DNA from: Ifrita kowaldi
Taxonomy: Eukaryota; Chordata; Aves; Passeriformes; Cinclosomatidae
Direction of reading: 5' to 3'
Assembly: GCA_013398055.1 (NCBI GenBank)
Contig: VZRS01007523.1
Span: 565,398 to 629,397 of the forward strand
Length of the DNA stretch: 64,000 nucleotides
In this document: piece after piece, positions 25,556 through 36,222 of the stretch
Numbering within the stretch: position 1 is the first letter of the stretch
Layout of the letters: each line of letters begins with the position of its first letter
The notes under the pieces: generated by a model
What the model was told of the DNA's origin: nothing
Seen by the model: the letters and a program-made list of their open reading frames with translations, nothing else
Databases searched by the model: none
Translations under genes and position numbers: made by a program

Positions 25556-26552
25556 TCACTACATTTTCTCATTTACGCATCTTTACCAGTGGTCCTCCTT
25601 TACATCAGATGCAAATATTTGATGAATGCACTTTTCACTAACCATGTTCTGAAGTTTTGCTTCTGAAATTTTCCATCACCACACCAAATGACAGGCAAAA
25701 AAAAATCATTTCTGCAGTATATACAAATATACCAACATTACAGACTCTTAAACTAAAATAGATACATTTTATTGTGACAGTTACACGTGCTCCAGTTAAA
25801 AATTTGACAAATACCAGCCAGCACTTATGTAGCAGTGTTATGCCACCTACCCTTTCGTATCAGAACTATTACTGCGCAGTGTGTGAATTCACCTGCGCTA
25901 CTGTACAACCATCTGCCTACCTGCAGGCAGATAAAACACATCCAAAGAAAAGCAAACGTCTTACTTTATCAGATCTTTTGTGCAGTTATCCAAGCCTCAA
26001 GACACATGCTCTTGTCTCAGTTGCAAGAAGTTAGTTGGTATTAAAAGTAGATGACTTGTGCCATTTACTATTTTAGAAAAGAAATCTCAGGAGGAGTTTC
26101 TATTAGTATAAAAGTTAAGAAAAACTCATCTGATTTTTCAGTACATTCCCCAAGTCAGACATCATTTCAAAACCAGTTCTCAACTTGTCCTGTAAAGCTC
26201 TTGAGCATTGCTCTTGAGCATTTGCTGCAGTGTCTGAGTTTGTATGGATATTAAGAGTAGGAAAACAGCAATTTTAACTCTGACTATTTCACTTCTTCCC
26301 ACTTTAAAGAAAAATAACAATACCTGATGTTGAGCATCTCTTCTATGTTATTCAGGGTAAAACTCCTGAGATTGCTAGGTAACTGGTAAAGTATACAAGA
26401 AGGTCATCAGCTTGGGCAAGCAATGCATTTATTTCTGGATAGGAGATGGTTGACACAGCTTCCTTGTTTACTGTATTTATGATGAGGGGTGTGTTACTTT
26501 ACACAGCCTCTACAATAGATAGGCTCTAACAGAAAAAAATGCTGAAAGTAAG

Positions 26553-26585
26553 CATTGCTCTAATATCTGGGATATTAGAGCAATG
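26553..26585. repeat. Perfect 15-bp inverted repeat with 3-nt loop
   Basis: The left arm cattgctctaatatc (26553-26567) is followed by tgg and then its exact reverse complement gatattagagcaatg (26571-26585). No transposon ends or gene are nearby. A recent hairpin created by template switching is a plausible origin. Confidence 0.9.
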
Positions 26586-27711
26586 GGATGCTGGGAAGCA
26601 ACAGAAAAAAACCTGAATAACATTTACGACAAAGACTTGAACATATCAAGAAGGCAGCAGGAGATTTTGATACTTCAGCACTCGGGGAGGAAGGAAGCAT
26701 GTTAAAGAATGTCATGAAAACAGAGCATTGCTTGAACACCTAAGAAAGTGTTTGGATCAGTATATTGACACCAATCCAAATCACAGAAAAATCTCTTTCG
26801 TAACAGAAAGTACAAGATCTCAGAACAGTCGTTTTATTCTCTGACCACAGCAGCAAGAACAAAGAACCCACGTACAAAAACAAATTTAGAGCTGCTGTAC
26901 ACAAAAACTTTAAAGACAGATATGAGTGCAGATCTTCAAAGACATAGTAGTACCCAACTCCTAGAGAAATATTAACAATAGATAAGCAAGTCATAAGGTT
27001 TTAAAGTGCTCTTCTGCTAAAACTTTTCCTTCATTAAAAATGTTGTTCCTGTTTTCCAGAAATGGAAAGTGAAAATATTTTAAGTACACACCATCTTAGT
27101 AGTTCTGAAAAGTCTTAAGATTATAAAAGCAGGGCTTAGGAAGCAAAGCCAAAGGTACAAAAGTGTTATTAATCTAACCAGGACAATGCACTACACAATT
27201 CCAAAACAATGGTCAACGAAAGCACAAGTGCAAGCACAAATGCAGACTGGAAAGTTAAGTGTATGACTTAATTCTGAAGTGCATGTATTCAGTACTTTAA
27301 CTTTCTTACTTTTAAAACCTATCAAAAGCTTCCACATTGCCAAAAAAGTTAGCAGGCCACCGTCATTGACCACTTTCCCTTTGTTCTCCCTATATAACAA
27401 AAAACTTCAACATACAAAAATAATGTAGTAGAACATTTCTCAGTAAGCAAACTTAAGAGGTCTCTTCAACAGTTTTTGCCCCTTTGTCACATACTTTGTC
27501 TCTCAGGACACTGAATAAAAAATGTTACTAATTACCTTCTTACTACTGTTACAGTTTCTGTTACAGATTCACAAACAAGGGAGCAAAAAACAACTGCTCT
27601 GTGTGACCAGCTGAAGCTCAACATCCAGCTACAGCTACCCATGAAAATGATGTCATATTGCAAAGTAAGGGTGAAAGGTGCCCACACATTTTGATTATTT
27701 AAAATCAAATT

Positions 27712-28189
27712 TTAAATTTCATTGGCTGGTTTAAAAATACTGTCTCTACAGCATGGTGGAGTCCCATTTCTCGATGTTTTCAAGTCAGGCCTCATTTCCC
27801 ACGAGTATGCAAAGAACCACCTAAAGGCTTTCCGTAGCAGACTTAGTGTGGAAGAACTGCCTCTGAGCCGTCGGAAAGTATGCACCAGCTGCCATCTCTG
27901 CAGTGGTTCCCTACTGCCATGCTGCAAGCACTCCAAAAGGGTTTTTTTTTCCTTCCCCCACTACTTGAGCTTTCAGTATCAGATGTGTGCTCTGTTCCTC
28001 CCTGCTTCTTCCACACTGATGAAGGAAGCTGGAAACAGTATGGTCATCAAATCTCAAGCTGATTTTGGAAACGAAATTTATCCAGCCTTCTTTAACTATC
28101 CCACAAATAACCCTTAAAAATGCCCGACATTTCTGTGGGCTGTAAACTGCAAATAGCATCGCAAGATGTTTGCCCTGCATGCAATGCAT
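27712..28189. other. Overlapping ORF cluster of unknown nature
   Basis: This block is less AT-rich than its surroundings. It has a 131-codon plus-strand frame (27722-28117) and minus-strand frames of 74 codons (27712-27936) and 92 codons (27911-28189). I recognise no protein family in any of them. There is no clear start context, splice pattern or poly(A) tail. It could be a conserved regulatory element, an old retrocopy, a non-coding RNA exon or chance. Confidence 0.25.
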
Positions 28190-28934
28190 TACGATTTGCC
28201 GCGTGGGAACATGGAATCAAATACTACGTGGTTTAAAATTATTCAAGCCCAATAAGAAAAGTAACACTGTTTAGACTTCATGAAGTTAAGTGGAACTACT
28301 TTATATTTTATTATTACCTCCATGACAGGAGGAAATTAAGCCTAAAAAGGAAAAGGGTATTTTCTCAGACAACACTAGTCAATTTTGTGATACTGACCTC
28401 AGGGAGAAAAAAAAAAACAACTAGTTTTCTCAGCTGCTTTATTCATATATGTCCTGTGTTACAGTCAGAAGACTCAACACTTACCCAATAGAGAGAATCG
28501 GCTGTACAAGTTGATAAACCAAAGTAGTACCTTGTAATGCATGAGACAGGTACATTTCAGTTGATTAAAGAGTACGGTATCAGAAAGTGAAGACTGTTAG
28601 CCTCAAAAAGGAGGAAATGAACACATATAGACATGAACAGCACTCTACTCAACTTCAGTATTCAGTTGGCACTCCTGCACCGGTAAGCAAACAAGTTCTG
28701 AAAAGTTCCTAATAGCCAGTGCAACCTCTGAGCTACAGGATTCCAAGAAAACAGGGATCCGCTGAAGGAAGATGAGCCTGACTACAGATAATGCACCATG
28801 AGACTGCTCTCAACTAGTGAAGTTCCAAACTACTTAGGCCTTCAAGACCCAAGGACAACAGCCAAAATTCCAACAAAGGAAGAGGTGTTGGTCACCCAGC
28901 AGGATAAGGTGATCCAGTTACAGAGGCGAGCAAA

Positions 28935-28998
28935 GAATCACAGAATGGTTTGGGTTGAGAGGGACCTTTCAAGGTGACCTAGTCCAACCTCCCTGCAA
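28935..28998 (-). mobile_element. CR1 LINE 3'-end fragment (short)
   Basis: About 65 bp beginning 'aatcacagaatggtttgggt', followed by 'gagagggacctttcaaggtg' and 'acctagtccaacctccctgc'. This is the antisense of the extreme CR1 3' end. The element is severely 5'-truncated. Confidence 0.88.
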
Positions 28999-31900
28999 AA
29001 ACTTACGAGCAAATGAAGTGTGGATTACACATGCTTTTAAGAGTGCCCAGAGCCCTGGGAGGTATATATGCTTCTGTGACTCAGCTCTGAATGCCTGTAA
29101 AGCAGGCAGAAACAAAGAAAAGGCATATAATATTTGTATTATGGTTATATATGCAACCATGGCCAGAGTCAGTGGAAAAATTCCTAGCAAATGCACTAAT
29201 CTGGTCGATACCTCCAATTGTCCTTTCTGGCCTTAGGAAGTTATGAGCTTGATTTCAGTAGTCTAATTAAACCAATCTCTCTCATCCCATTGCTAATTCC
29301 TTCCAGATGACTGCAATGGGAGTTGTACTGGTGGTGAGTCCGTCGTCCGTTTCCTTTTCTGTCCTATGCTGAGCAGGTAATATAACACAAGGCCAAAACA
29401 TGAGTGCTCTAAATCCCAGTTATTAATTGCAATTTTGTAATCAACAGAATACATGACATATGATCTTAAGTAGTCAATGAGTCTACCCTGTATCTGCACC
29501 ATTTTTTCTTACTATACCAGCCTCATACACAAAAATGCTTATCCTGGGTGATAATTTTTCCAGAGTTGATCAGCCTTTCAGCAAAGTGGTTTTCTTAAAA
29601 AATTATTTATCTGAATCCCCTTAGAAGATGGGCAGGGGTAAGTGGCTCAGAAACAAATAAATAGAAAAAACGCCAAAAACAAAAACCCAAAACATCACAG
29701 AACCAACTGAAAAAAAAAAGTAAAAAAACCATAAAAAGTAAACCACATACTTACTTTACAGTAACATCTTTAACCAGGCTAATAGTGTACATAGAAAACT
29801 CACACATACCTACACAAACACACAAAATGCATCATCTACCATCATACAAAATGCCTTCATAAACATTATATATCATTTTTAAAAAGGCAGAACACCAAGA
29901 AGCTCCAAAGAGTAAACCTAGTATAGCAGCCATGGTGAAAATTCGTAAAAAGCTTGGAGTCCTCTGGGAAAACATGAGCAACCCTATAACTACAGGATGA
30001 GAGAAAAGAGCAAACCAAACACCTAGAGAAAAATGCAGACTACTCTGCAAGCAGCAAGGCGCTCCTCGAGCCTTACTGCTCAAAAAGCCAGGAAGAAGCA
30101 GAACTCAAAGCAGCACAGCAAGGAATGCTCTCCCCACATCTATTACTTGTTTTGAAATTCTTAATAACAGCACTGGCCTCTTACATGGAAAGCATAGTCA
30201 GTATGCGGTCCACAGGTATGGACGAGTAAAGGTCTAACCTGTATGCTAAGTCATGCCATTACTAACAGGAACCTATTCAAAACAAGGCAGTGCCAACATA
30301 ATGTCTTGTGTTTGTAACAAAGAGGCCCCTGTAACTACAAGCATATGGCTAGGCTCTGTTTATGGTGATTCTCTACTTTGCCCAAATCAGGTATTTCACA
30401 TTTATCAACACAAAGTTCAGTTGTACCAGGAAACAAAAAACATTAGAACATTCTTTTAAGCTAATGCAAATGTGAGCCCTGTAGAAAACTATGTGATCTG
30501 CACAACACAGTGAATCAAAACACTGTGCCATTAGTACCAAATTAGGGTAACAAAATATTTAAAATAATTACTTCCATAACTATTGTAACAGCTGGAAAAA
30601 CAAATATTCGTTGTGTTCACTGTGGAAGTCAAGTTATCATCTAGCTTAGTTAATGTCTTGTTGAGACTTTTAAGCTTCTTACTTTGGTTTCCTCTTTAAA
30701 ATGCAGTTAATACCTACCGTGGATATACGGTGCTATATGGTTTCTGATCAGTCAGGTGTAGTTTTTCCATAAAAACCCCAAACCCTTGGTTTTTTGACAT
30801 CTAAATTTAAAGCAAGTTCTCACTTCATTTCCCCAACCATTTTTTTTTTAATAGAAGCTATATGGCCACAGTGCAAAATACGTTTTCTCATTGTATTAAA
30901 AACATGTTTTGCATCTTACTCAAGAGCCTCTTTTACAACATGATACACATGTAGTAGCTGTACTGCTATTACTACAGGTCTCTTGGAATCAGCAGGCAGC
31001 TGAAAACACCTCATGGCAAAAGTCAGTATCACAATCATAGTCACCTACCGAATTCTGATTAGAAGATTTCAAACAGTCCACATCTCAAAATTACCAATCC
31101 AGCATTTAAATTTTGTGTGTTGTTCTTTCACCTCAAAACACTTCAGTACGTTACAGAAGAAAGTTATTAAATCCATTCATTAAAATCCTAATTTTGCAGA
31201 TTTCATAAACAGGTAACGCTGCTTACAGTAATAACTTTGTCATGTGCTTAAACTGTTAGGGGCTTTGTTCTACATTTTGCTGATTAAAGTTTCACTAGTT
31301 TTGATTTTTAGACAGCATTTCTCTAAAGCAATCATGTCCTTTGGGAGATCGAGTGAGAAGAGACATAAGAGCCTGTTTCTTTAAATTGAGGAAACACCAG
31401 CAGTTTTCCCAGCTATTAAAACATACTTGTAAATATGATATGTTTACACAGAAATAACTTGCAGCCCACGATAAAACTGATTAACAAAATAATTCTGAAC
31501 ACAGCTTACTTTGGGGAAAAAGAGAATTAGAGAAAGTACAGTGCAGTATCAACAATTCCAAGCTGAAAACACTACTTCTACTGCTGATATTTTTACTTCC
31601 TTTCCCTTTCACAGGCCACTTTTATCAATCTCATTGATTCTGTCATTTCCCTGCCTACTTCCTCATAAAATGGGTCTATTCAGCGTAATAGCCATCCTGG
31701 ATCTCCTGAAGCAGAACAGTTAAATACCAGCATCAACTTTATTCCCTCCCCCAGACTAGGATCCTCTGTCCCACGAAATACCACTGCTTCTAGAGCAACG
31801 ACATTCCAGTTTGCTTTTTAAATTTTACCCATCTCTTTGGAAGCATCTAACCCTTACCTCACTACTCAGCAAGGCAAGATCACATTTTGCCTATACATGT

Positions 31901-32319
31901 GGGTAAGGGACGAGCACCTGTTCGTCTGAGGCAAAATTTCTTAGCGTGTAGCAGACATCAGCGTTCCTTCCTTCCTCTTAGCCCCCCCCACCACACACAC
32001 AGACACACATCTGAGAGCAGTGGAGGATGTTTGGAGCAATTTAACAAGCAAAGGGGAGATGAGTGGCTGCTGGTCTTGGAGCAAGAGGCTCAGAGACCGA
32101 GCGCGGTGGCAGCCGGCCTAGGGCGGGGAGGGATACACGATAAAGGGATGGAGGCACGAACAGTCCCCGCTGCCGAGGTGCTGCTCAGAGGCGCACGGCA
32201 CGATCGGCCGGAGGGTCAGGCACTGTAAACAACCCCGCCTGCGAGTAACAGGGGCTTCAAAGGCAGCCCCAGCGGCGGCCGAGCAGCCTCAGCCGCACGC
32301 CGGGGAGGAGGGAGCCCCG

Positions 32320-32356
32320 CGGCCCCGGAGCGGCCCCGGAGCGGCCCCGGCGCGGC
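32320..32356. repeat. GC-rich 11-bp tandem repeat
   Basis: The unit cggccccggag occurs twice in full and once in part, ending directly at the N at 32357. Such tandem GC sequence often collapses or breaks assemblies. Confidence 0.85.
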
Positions 32357-32357
32357 N
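32357..32357. other. Single-base N (possible hidden gap)
   Basis: One ambiguous base follows the GC-rich tandem repeat. In draft assemblies a lone N can stand for a gap of unknown true size. Confidence 0.8.
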
Positions 32358-32480
32358 TTCGGGGTTTTCCCGCCCTGCTTCCCGGCCTTGTGATGTGGTG
32401 GTAATTCACGTGGGTGCGGCGTGACCGTGGGCTTTGTACGCCGGATGTTTTCTGCTTTTTAATGCGTGAAGTAATTAAAA

Positions 32481-35400
32481 ACAGGAAAAAGAAATACCTT
32501 TTCATCGCTTGTTTGGTTTGTGCGCAATGGGTCTCTCTGTAGGCTCGAGTGCTGCGCTACTTCTCACTTCTTTTATATTTGTTAAAATTATTTAATAAAA
32601 TAAATGTATATATTTAAACAAAAAAACAACCCAAAAACAGTGTCGTAAGGAAGTCCCACTGCAAGAAACCGTGCACTGACATACTGGCTCCTTTTTAGGG
32701 AGGAGTTTAAATTTGCTGATAGCATCCCACATCATGCCCTGATGCTACAGCCAGCCATGGACAAGGCAAACCCTGGCACGCACACATCCCAAATTCTCTA
32801 GACCAAATCCAGCAAATATTATCAAGTTGAAGTGTAAAGTAGCCAGCCATAGAAAACATACCTTCACAAGCTTAGATAACTGTTTGCCTGTTTTCTAGTC
32901 ATTTTCCACTCTGAATTTTCCGTCTTCTCTTGAGGTATTTCAATTCAGATCCAGCATTACTCATAAAAATCTGGGGTTTTTAAGTATTAATGAACATTAA
33001 GTTTCATCTCAAAATTTTTACACTTACTGGTACACTTCTAAAACATTAATACTTATTTAGGAGAGTAAAACAATTATTTGATAAGCCAGAGTGGAAAGAC
33101 TTTTTGGCCTATCAGTTAATGTCAGACATAGAAGAATCCTGTTTTAATATAATACAGATATATCTAGTATACGTAATATAAAATATGGTTTTCAAAAGCT
33201 TCTGCATCATGATTTTTGCTTCTTAAATATGATGTTAATGTTTTGGCGGAACCAAACATTCTCAAAATTAAAAGCTCTAAACAATAACATCTCATCTGTC
33301 CATAACACAGGAACAGAGTGGGTCGAACTTCCTTGAGCAGTTCCATCAATATTCCTCAGGGCTGACATTTAGGATTTCATGTCTAGGGAACCCTTGGCCT
33401 CCTGAAAATGCCAGATTAACTACTGGTGGTGGTAGTAATGCTGCATCCTATTCACTACAAATTCCGCTGTTGTCTAATTATTTTCACATAGCTTTGACTC
33501 ACCACTAAGCATTGGTTCAGTCTGGATTGGATTGGAATTTGCAATCTCTCTGTAAAATGCTTTGGACCTTCATGGTTAATGCTACTGTTCAGCACTTGCT
33601 TCTTCCCTAACAGATACGAAGTCTGGGAGACATGAGGTATTTCAAGAGGACGCAAACATTGTATTTCAACAAGGGTTAATAACGAGGGAGTAATGTTTAA
33701 ATCCCAGAGTATTCTTTTGTAGCTTTTTTCCTGCAGACACCCTTTAATAATCAAATATCACGTTTATCTTGGGGCGCTTCAGTTTCCTGTGTGTTTTTCA
33801 CCCTTATTATATTTGGATTCTGCAGGCAAAATTGAGGTTGTCTCTGATAATGACACATGAAAGAATGTCATAATGTCAGTTATAAGTGCTAATCCACAAG
33901 GCTATGTTAGAAGTAGGTTGAGGTATAATAAATATTTGGCACAACTGGAAATAAAAGGAAATGGAACGCTAGATCTTTAATTTTTCATTATGGTGAAATG
34001 GAAAATAGTGAGAACGCATTAACCTTAATTACCGCTTAGATCCCCAGAAAACAAACAAACAAACAAACATACAGCCCTGTACATAAGGCTGCAAAGAGAG
34101 TCAGGGCCATAAAATGTTGTGGTCATCACTGGCATGAGGAGTCCTCACCCTAGGAGAGTAGAGGATGTTTTTGGATCTGATTTTGGAGCTTTTCCTATGT
34201 TCTAGTCTTCCTTCAAATGTGGGGAAAGAATCACAAAAGTTTATTTAAAAAATTATAAAGGTTCCTTACCTGTCAAATTTTCCACACGCTTTCATCAACC
34301 ACTATTGCTCCTGACTGTGCAGAGGGGAGAAATATGGAGGGGGAAGAATCTCTTTTGCCCCTTTGGAGGGGGAAAATTAACACCAAGGAGAAGATTAACT
34401 TCTGCACTTAGCTTGCGTGTCACAAATTATAGCTGACCCAGTGTATGGCAGCCACTTCCATTTATTGTCTTTCAGTGTCTAAAACACAATACATTGAATC
34501 ACTATAAATCCAATCAAAGAAAAGATATATTAGTGGCCAAATGGGGAATCAGAATACTTTAATTTTAGTTCTTCCTTTATAATTTTATGTGAAAATAACT
34601 TCTGTATGTAGTTTAGTAAATCTCCAAAAGCCAGTGACACACTGTGAAAGCAGAATTTCCTGTGAGCTGCTGGTGTATTTCCTTTCCCAACTGCAAAACA
34701 TGACATATGAGACCATCACAATCCTCTAGTGTCACCTGGAGGTTTGCAGAGGCACGTTAATCTTGAAACCATGGCAAAATGTTTCTACTTGTTCAAGGAG
34801 TGGAAAGAGGCTTCTCAAACGTGAGCCACATTTCTGTGTATGCATGCAAAGGACTCAAAAAGAAACTGCTTTGTTCCTTCCTTTTCCAATCACAAAATTG
34901 TTGCTTTTGCCCCCTCGTGTGTGGGGCAGCCTTTTTATATACTGAACAGGGATGTGCCATATGCTGTAGAGGGTACTACTGTGTGAATTATAAGTCTTCA
35001 AGATTTAGAATCCAAAGTAAAGATCAAAAAGAAAAGCTTTTCACTTGTTTGGGGTCAGATGAAGAAAGCTAGTGGCAGAGCCTTAACCGTCTTGAATCAT
35101 TTAAACTCCATGGAAATGAATATGGATGTGCAATGTACACTAGCTGCAGCCTGCCCGTCACATAAATGTAGAAGAAAAACCACAAACTTGAATCAAGCTA
35201 TGAACACAAGTAGTTGTCTTACTGAATTCAACTGAGCTACTGTGCTTTGTAGGTGAAGAGCATTTTATCTTATGCAAATGTATTTGTAATACTCTTCCTT
35301 AATTTGAAATATCATAAAATTGGCTATAAATAAATTATAAATACTGACTGACAATTGGACAAACAGGAAGAGGAGAAAATCTAGTGCGTGGGATCAGAAG

Positions 35401-35754
35401 ATTAAAAAAATCATCCCTTCTTTGCTATTTCTATACTGTTAGCAGGAATTTTTGTAGTCACTCTATTTGTTTAGTCTTATTCTTGTCAGGACGCCCATCA
35501 AACTGCATAGAACATGATAAAATGTAAGTTCTGCTCTCTGCAGCTAAGAAATACTGTCAATGGAGGTATAAAAAAGAAAGGTATAAAGAAAGCATCACTG
35601 ATTGAATGAAGTATCTCAGAAGTTTATCAGATGCTCTTTTGTCCATTTGATATTACAAAGTTCACTTGACCTGATTTTTCATATGTAAAAAAATCTCAGA
35701 CTGTAAAAATATCTGTCTGAGGAGCTTGTCTGTCTGTCTGTCAGAATCAGGTCA
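32481..35754. other. Intergenic sequence upstream of RICTOR
   Basis: AT-rich DNA with no recognised exon. It holds a (CAAA)n run at 34048-34069 and a short (CTGT)n run at 35727-35742. The frames at 33455-33754, 34763-34945 and 34779-35072 have no family features. Confidence 0.6.
34048..34069. repeat. (CAAA)n microsatellite
   Basis: About five acaa/caaa units. Confidence 0.8.
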
Positions 35755-36222
35755 AGAAAGACTCTGAGGTACTTGAGTGAGTCCAGAGAAGGGCAATGGA
35801 GCTAGGGTAGAGTCTGGGGTCCTGTGAGGAGCAGCTGAGGTAGCTGTGGGTGTTTGTGCTGGAGAGAACGAGGCTCAGGAGAGACCTTATCACTCTCTAC
35901 AGCTGCCAGAAAAGGGTTGTATCTAGCGAGGTGGGAGTTGGTCTCTTCTCCCAAGCAATAGGACAAGAGGAAATGGCCTCAAGTTTCACCAGAGGAGGCT
36001 TAGACTCGATAGTAGGAAAGATTTCCTCACTAAAAAGTTGGTCAAGCATTGGAACAGGCTGCCCAGGGAAGTGGTGGAATCACCATTCCTGGAGGTATTT
36101 TGGAGCTGTATGGACGTGGTGTTTAGGGACATGCTGTAGTGCTAGACTTGGCAGTGCTGGGTTAACAGTTGGACTCAATGTTCTTAAATGTCTTTTCCAA
36201 CCTAAACAATTCTATGAGTCTA
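35755..36222 (+). mobile_element. CR1 LINE 3'-region copy
   Basis: The plus strand carries 'gtgagtccagagaagggcaa', a decayed LEKRR-like stretch (ctggagagaacgaggctcag), 'cattggaacaggctgcccag', 'ggaagtggtggaatcaccat', 'aacagttggactcaatgttc' and 'caattctatgagtctaag' at the 3' end. About 470 bp remain. The 129-codon frame at 35850-36239 is the decayed C-terminal end of the CR1 reverse transcriptase plus UTR. Confidence 0.93.

Larger units (their letters stand above)
14437..32079 (-). other. RICTOR: RICTOR intron 1 (presumed)
   Basis: About 17.6 kb between exon 2 and the CpG island. It contains CR1 fragments at 16561-16702, 18774-18981 and 28935-28998, a tRNA-Ile/CR1 SINE at 18431-18573, several A/C- or G/T-rich low-complexity patches, poly(A) tracts, an assembly gap at 20910-20952, a perfect hairpin at 26553-26585 and an unexplained ORF cluster at 27712-28189. 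I found no other exon. That it is all intron 1 depends on exon 1 lying in the CpG island. Confidence 0.6.
32080..32480 (-). promoter_or_regulatory. RICTOR: CpG island; probable RICTOR promoter and exon 1 region
   Basis: A sharp switch from AT-rich to GC- and CpG-rich sequence (gcgcggtggcagccgg, cacgatcggccggagg, cgcacgccgggg) marks the only CpG island in the window. Its position upstream of RICTOR exon 2 on the same strand fits the gene's promoter. An E-box CACGTG lies at 32407-32412. I could not find the expected exon 1 peptide (beginning MAAIGRGR in human) on the minus strand; the single N at 32357 may hide it. The 113-codon plus-strand frame at 31887-32228 overlaps the island and looks compositional. 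Confidence 0.7.

Noticed and set aside
31887..32228. 113-codon plus-strand frame as a divergent gene from the RICTOR promoter
   Set aside because: It crosses the CpG island edge, has mixed composition (HHTHRHT run, RG-rich end), and resembles no family. The frame is open mainly because of GC content.
32257..32505. Minus-strand frame across the N as RICTOR exon 1
   Set aside because: It reads RSGAAPGPRGSLLPG and the like, with none of the conserved RICTOR N-terminus and no fitting donor.
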